A DNA stretch of 64,000 nucleotides, taken from positions 62,001-126,000 of the forward strand of contig CAMFGY010000011.1 of the NCBI GenBank assembly GCA_945952065.1. Reading direction: 5' to 3'. The stretch is from an uncultured Burkholderiales bacterium (GTDB taxonomy: Bacteria > Pseudomonadota > Gammaproteobacteria > Burkholderiales > Burkholderiaceae_C). Position 1 is the stretch's first letter. Every line of letters starts with the position of its first letter. Below the pieces are notes generated by a model. That model worked only from the letters and a program-made list of their open reading frames with translations. It was not told where the DNA came from and searched no databases. This document shows positions 62,201 to 64,000 of this stretch, in pieces. Both the position numbers and the translations under genes were made by a program.

Positions 62201-63339
62201 AAGCGTTCTGCACTGCTGGCACTGCTCTCCGCTACTACGGCGGCCTTGGGCATGCGCAGGGCCAGCTGCCAGTCTGAGCGCGGCCAAACCACGCCATCAC
62301 CGCTGACAAAGCCCAGCTGCCGCGCGCGCAAGCTCCATTGCTGCGCCTCCATCTGCATTTGCAAGCGGCCCTCGATCTGGGCCAAAGACAGCGGCTCGGC
62401 GTTCGGTGCCAAACGCATCTTGACGGTGCCCAAGCCCATGTCCACGGTGACCATTTGGAGGGCACCTTGCTTGATGTCAATCCAAGCGCGCAATGCACCA
62501 TCGCCCTCGCTCAATTCAAAGGGCAAGTCGATATGGCGGCGCAGTTCGCGCAGATCGCTGCGCGGCAGATCGGCATACAGCAGGCCGTTCCAGGTCTGCC
62601 ACTCGCTGGGGCGGCTCAACAGGGTCTGGGTAAAGCGCCCGCGCAAGCCAAAACGCTGGCCCCATTCCGGCGGCGGCGTGGCATCCAAGCGCAGCTCATG
62701 GCGGCGCAGGCCATTGCGCAGCACCAGATTCAAGGCAGACAAGTCCAGCGGCACCGCGCCTCGGCGCTCGTCAATCCAGCGCACCCGGCCGTTGAGAATC
62801 ACAAACTCATGCTGTTTGAGCAGCCAATCGACCCATGCTTCGGCCAGATCCGCCGCCTCGGGGTGAGGGCTGTCGTCCACACCAAAGCCCGCCACATAGA
62901 ACTTGCCCCGCACATCGCGGCGGACCTCCATCTGCGGCGCATCGATCAGCAACTGCTCAAAACGCAGATGCATGGACAACAAGGAGCGCGCCGACAGCGC
63001 CGCCGCCACCCGCGGCAAGCGCAGCGCTTCGCGCCCCTGCGGATCGAGCAGGCGCACATCACGCATCTCCAAAGCCGGGATCCAACCACCCGAGGTGACG
63101 GTGATCTTGCCAATGCGCAGCTCAATGCCCAGGGTTTGCGAAGCCTTTCGCTCCAGCGAACCACGCCAATCATCGATGTGCGGCAGAATCGCCCAGTGCA
63201 AAACCAGCCAGGCCAACAGCACCAAACTCCAGGCCAGCAAAAGCAGCGCAAGCGCCCAGCGCGCCACACGCCAGCAGATGCGAGCGGGGCGTTTGAGCCA
63301 GATCAGGCCCGCAGTGCTGACAGAGGCAAGCACAGACAT
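59218..63339 (-). CDS. yhdP: YhdP family AsmA-like lipid-transport protein
   Basis: A 1373-residue inner-membrane-anchored periplasmic protein. One membrane segment lies at about 25-50; the rest is a very long beta-rich region with the DUF3971-like and AsmA C-terminal domains. Motifs include WRGSLERKASQTLGIELRIG near the start (typical of TIGR02099/YhdP), WP--LE-I-GEL-FERGSMQIRNA in the middle and SGDVKIARGVASSSNL with NPAIGLGTFLAQWI near the end. YhdP, TamB and YdbH carry phospholipids to the outer membrane. The gene is divergent from glnE, which is the usual context. Confidence 0.93.
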   Translation of the reverse strand: MSVLASVSTAGLIWLKRPARICWRVARWALALLLLAWSLVLLAWLVLHWAILPHIDDWRGSLERKASQTLGIELRIGKITVTSGGWIPALEMRDVRLLDPQGREALRLPRVAAALSARSLLSMHLRFEQLLIDAPQMEVRRDVRGKFYVAGFGVDDSPHPEAADLAEAWVDWLLKQHEFVILNGRVRWIDERRGAVPLDLSALNLVLRNGLRRHELRLDATPPPEWGQRFGLRGRFTQTLLSRPSEWQTWNGLLYADLPRSDLRELRRHIDLPFELSEGDGALRAWIDIKQGALQMVTVDMGLGTVKMRLAPNAEPLSLAQIEGRLQMQMEAQQWSLRARQLGFVSGDGVVWPRSDWQLALRMPKAAVVAESSASSAERFKTLLPLGGELNAERLDLALMAQLAQRLPVGERARNWLTEMAPHGVLSQLSARWDGPVDQPSSYKVKGDLQGLQLGLLPAPEEAESALQAEALPARPALRGLDLQIEATERGGQASLKMKDGLLVLPGVFRRPLPPLQSLSAKLSWRIESKAQQVPKLELRIADLRLVNQDARAEFDGLWRSGAVPGQTRIFESPGWLELNGKVDRIDAVKVQHYLPLAVGEHTLDYLRDALRGGEARGVSLKLRGELAKFPFQGQREGLFRVVTQVRDVDMAYVPAPEGQPLNWPMLERIQGELIFERGSMQIRNARARVLGYELSGVKGSIKDLLHAHVLEIDGVGNGPAAELLKFVRQSPVHEASAHMLAAATASAAAQLKLGLVLPLNELSKSVVKGSVQMAGGDLRLRPDLPLLSNARGFIEFDRRGVKLQGVQVRALGGEASIEGGTLNDGSLRFVAQGVASAEALRRMPELGVAAKLAQAASGQTNYRLQLGLQQGQLELALNSNLQGLGLDLPAPLKKDPASVLPLRLLLSPQGGRDELRLELGNTVQAHYLRDISVEPARVIKGALSVQDNLPGLPDSGVQLQANLDQFSLDAWQTSVQRLFGATALDSAAQESGGAGGAGGAEASYMPNQIALRANGLQVLGRPLTRVIAGISHVGNAWRCTIDAEQMGGFFEMRSAKGNQGSRIFARLSRLSLPKQEAEAVSRVLDHQAAQVPDLDIVVEDFELRGKRLGRLEVEAQATGAARDWRLGRLALKSADAVLSASGQWLNEPGRSQRRTVLDWKLDLLDAGDALERLGQGRVLRGGRGQLKGELSWVGEPFSPDFPSMNGQLSVALESGQFLNVEPGVGRLLGVLSLQSLPRRFLFDFRDVFSEGFTFDGISGDVKIARGVASSSNLRTRGVQAAVLLEGSTDLAAETQNLRVLVVPEINTGGASLAYAAINPAIGLGTFLAQWILSRPLAAANTREFHITGTWVDPRVEQVEHRVDEPGKAASAP

Positions 63340-63459
63340 TTAGAAGAAGGAAGCACTTGCCATGAAGCCAAGAAGCGAAAAACCAGGAAAGCCCTGGCGG
63401 CAAAATGGCCGCCGCCCTGAGCTTTGGCAATCTAGCACAGCGACCCTTCACTTTTGCCG

Positions 63460-64000
63460 ATGAATTCCCCGCAGATGACGCCGCCCATGCAAGTTTCCAA
63501 CCCGGCTGCCCTGGCTGAACACAGCCGCTTTGTCCAGCGAGTCCGGCGCCGCTATGCCGAAGCCCTGCATTTGCTGCCCCCGGGCCTGCCGAATCGGGCA
63601 CTGATCGAAGACTTGGTCACCCAATTGCAAGCCCTGGGGCGCCCCCTGGCCAGCGCCTTGCGGGTGGCGCGGCATCTGGTGCTGGAGCGCTTGGCGGTAC
63701 TGGACATTGAGGCCGGCGCGGCCATGCACGACATCACGGCCGCTATGACCCATCTGGCCGAAGTCAGCCTCTGCGTGGCGCTGAAAGCGGCGCGCGCCGA
63801 ACAAGACGCCTTGTCCGGCGCGCCCCGCAACGCCGCAGGCGAGGTCATTAAGTTCTGGGTGCTGGGCATGGGCAAGCTGGGCGCCCGTGAACTGAATGTG
63901 TCCTCCGACATCGACCTGATCTATGTCTATGATGACGAGGGCATGACCGACGGCGCGGTGCCGATCTCCGCCCACGAGTACTTCGCCCGCGTCGCCAAGC
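63460..64000 (+). CDS. glnE: Glutamine-synthetase adenylyltransferase, N-terminus only (partial)
   Basis: GlnE adenylylates and deadenylylates glutamine synthetase in nitrogen control. The frame opens at the ATG at 63460 and runs off the right edge after about 180 residues. The end of the visible part, WVLGMGKLGARELNVSSDIDLIYVYDDEG (quoted in part as GMGKLGARELNVSSDIDLI), is the nucleotidyltransferase motif with its two metal aspartates. Divergent from yhdP. A second ATG 15 nt downstream is possible. With ntrY at the other end, the window happens to be flanked by two nitrogen genes; they are not linked. Confidence 0.95.
   Translation, partial: MNSPQMTPPMQVSNPAALAEHSRFVQRVRRRYAEALHLLPPGLPNRALIEDLVTQLQALGRPLASALRVARHLVLERLAVLDIEAGAAMHDITAAMTHLAEVSLCVALKAARAEQDALSGAPRNAAGEVIKFWVLGMGKLGARELNVSSDIDLIYVYDDEGMTDGAVPISAHEYFARVAK

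Overview
This is about 64 kb of chromosome from a high-GC betaproteobacterium. The gene order (DUF4390 next to rsmB and ntrY, yhdP next to glnE), the leucine-TTG-rich codon use and four PEP-CTERM surface proteins point to Burkholderiales, probably the Roseateles/Paucibacter/Rubrivivax group. The species cannot be fixed from the sequence alone. Nearly everything is coding. No rRNA, tRNA, CRISPR array or intact insertion sequence was found.

Layout. 1-2.4 kb: ntrY (partial), DUF4390 and rsmB on the minus strand. 2.5-3.7 kb: folE with a BLUF photoreceptor. 3.7-5.0 kb: queC-lemA. 5.2-10.1 kb: a large dockerin-bearing metzincin protease, a DUF6438-like protein, a PEP-CTERM cohesin protein and a DUF2845 protein. 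10.1-16.4 kb: proA and a photolyase operon (HiPIP, DUF2256, Fe-S (6-4)-type photolyase, FAD-domain photolyase-like protein, DCC protein), with a MerR regulator divergent from it. 16.4-24.5 kb: an AEC transporter, a sensor kinase, topB, a SET-domain protein, birA and a SPOR-like protein. 24.5-31.2 kb: a subtilase, an exported protein, gap and tkt. 31.4-39.9 kb: hemerythrin, three PEP-CTERM proteins including a PhoX-like one, a 2OG oxygenase and a PhoA-type phosphatase. 40.1-48.5 kb: a degenerate HD-GYP regulator with its kinase, a porin, a PstS-like protein, murU and a diguanylate cyclase. 48.5-56.2 kb: an aldo/keto reductase, a PhoD-type phosphatase, two tandem paralogous lipoproteins and a UbiH-family hydroxylase. 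56.2-57.7 kb: a compositionally different islet with a DUF4238 gene. 57.7-64 kb: a lipoprotein, a Nit-type amidase, yhdP and the start of glnE.

Three themes stand out. (1) A cohesin domain on a PEP-CTERM-anchored protein is encoded within 0.8 kb of a secreted metalloprotease ending in a dockerin. This looks like a non-cellulosomal two-part surface display system. (2) A blue-light and DNA-repair neighbourhood: BLUF, folE, an Fe-S photolyase, an unusual photolyase-like protein with the FAD domain first, HiPIP, and a LitR/CarH-like MerR regulator without an obvious B12 site. (3) Phosphate scavenging and surface proteins: PhoX-, PhoA- and PhoD-like phosphatases and a PstS-like protein. Two of the PEP-CTERM genes in this part share a strikingly conserved upstream block.
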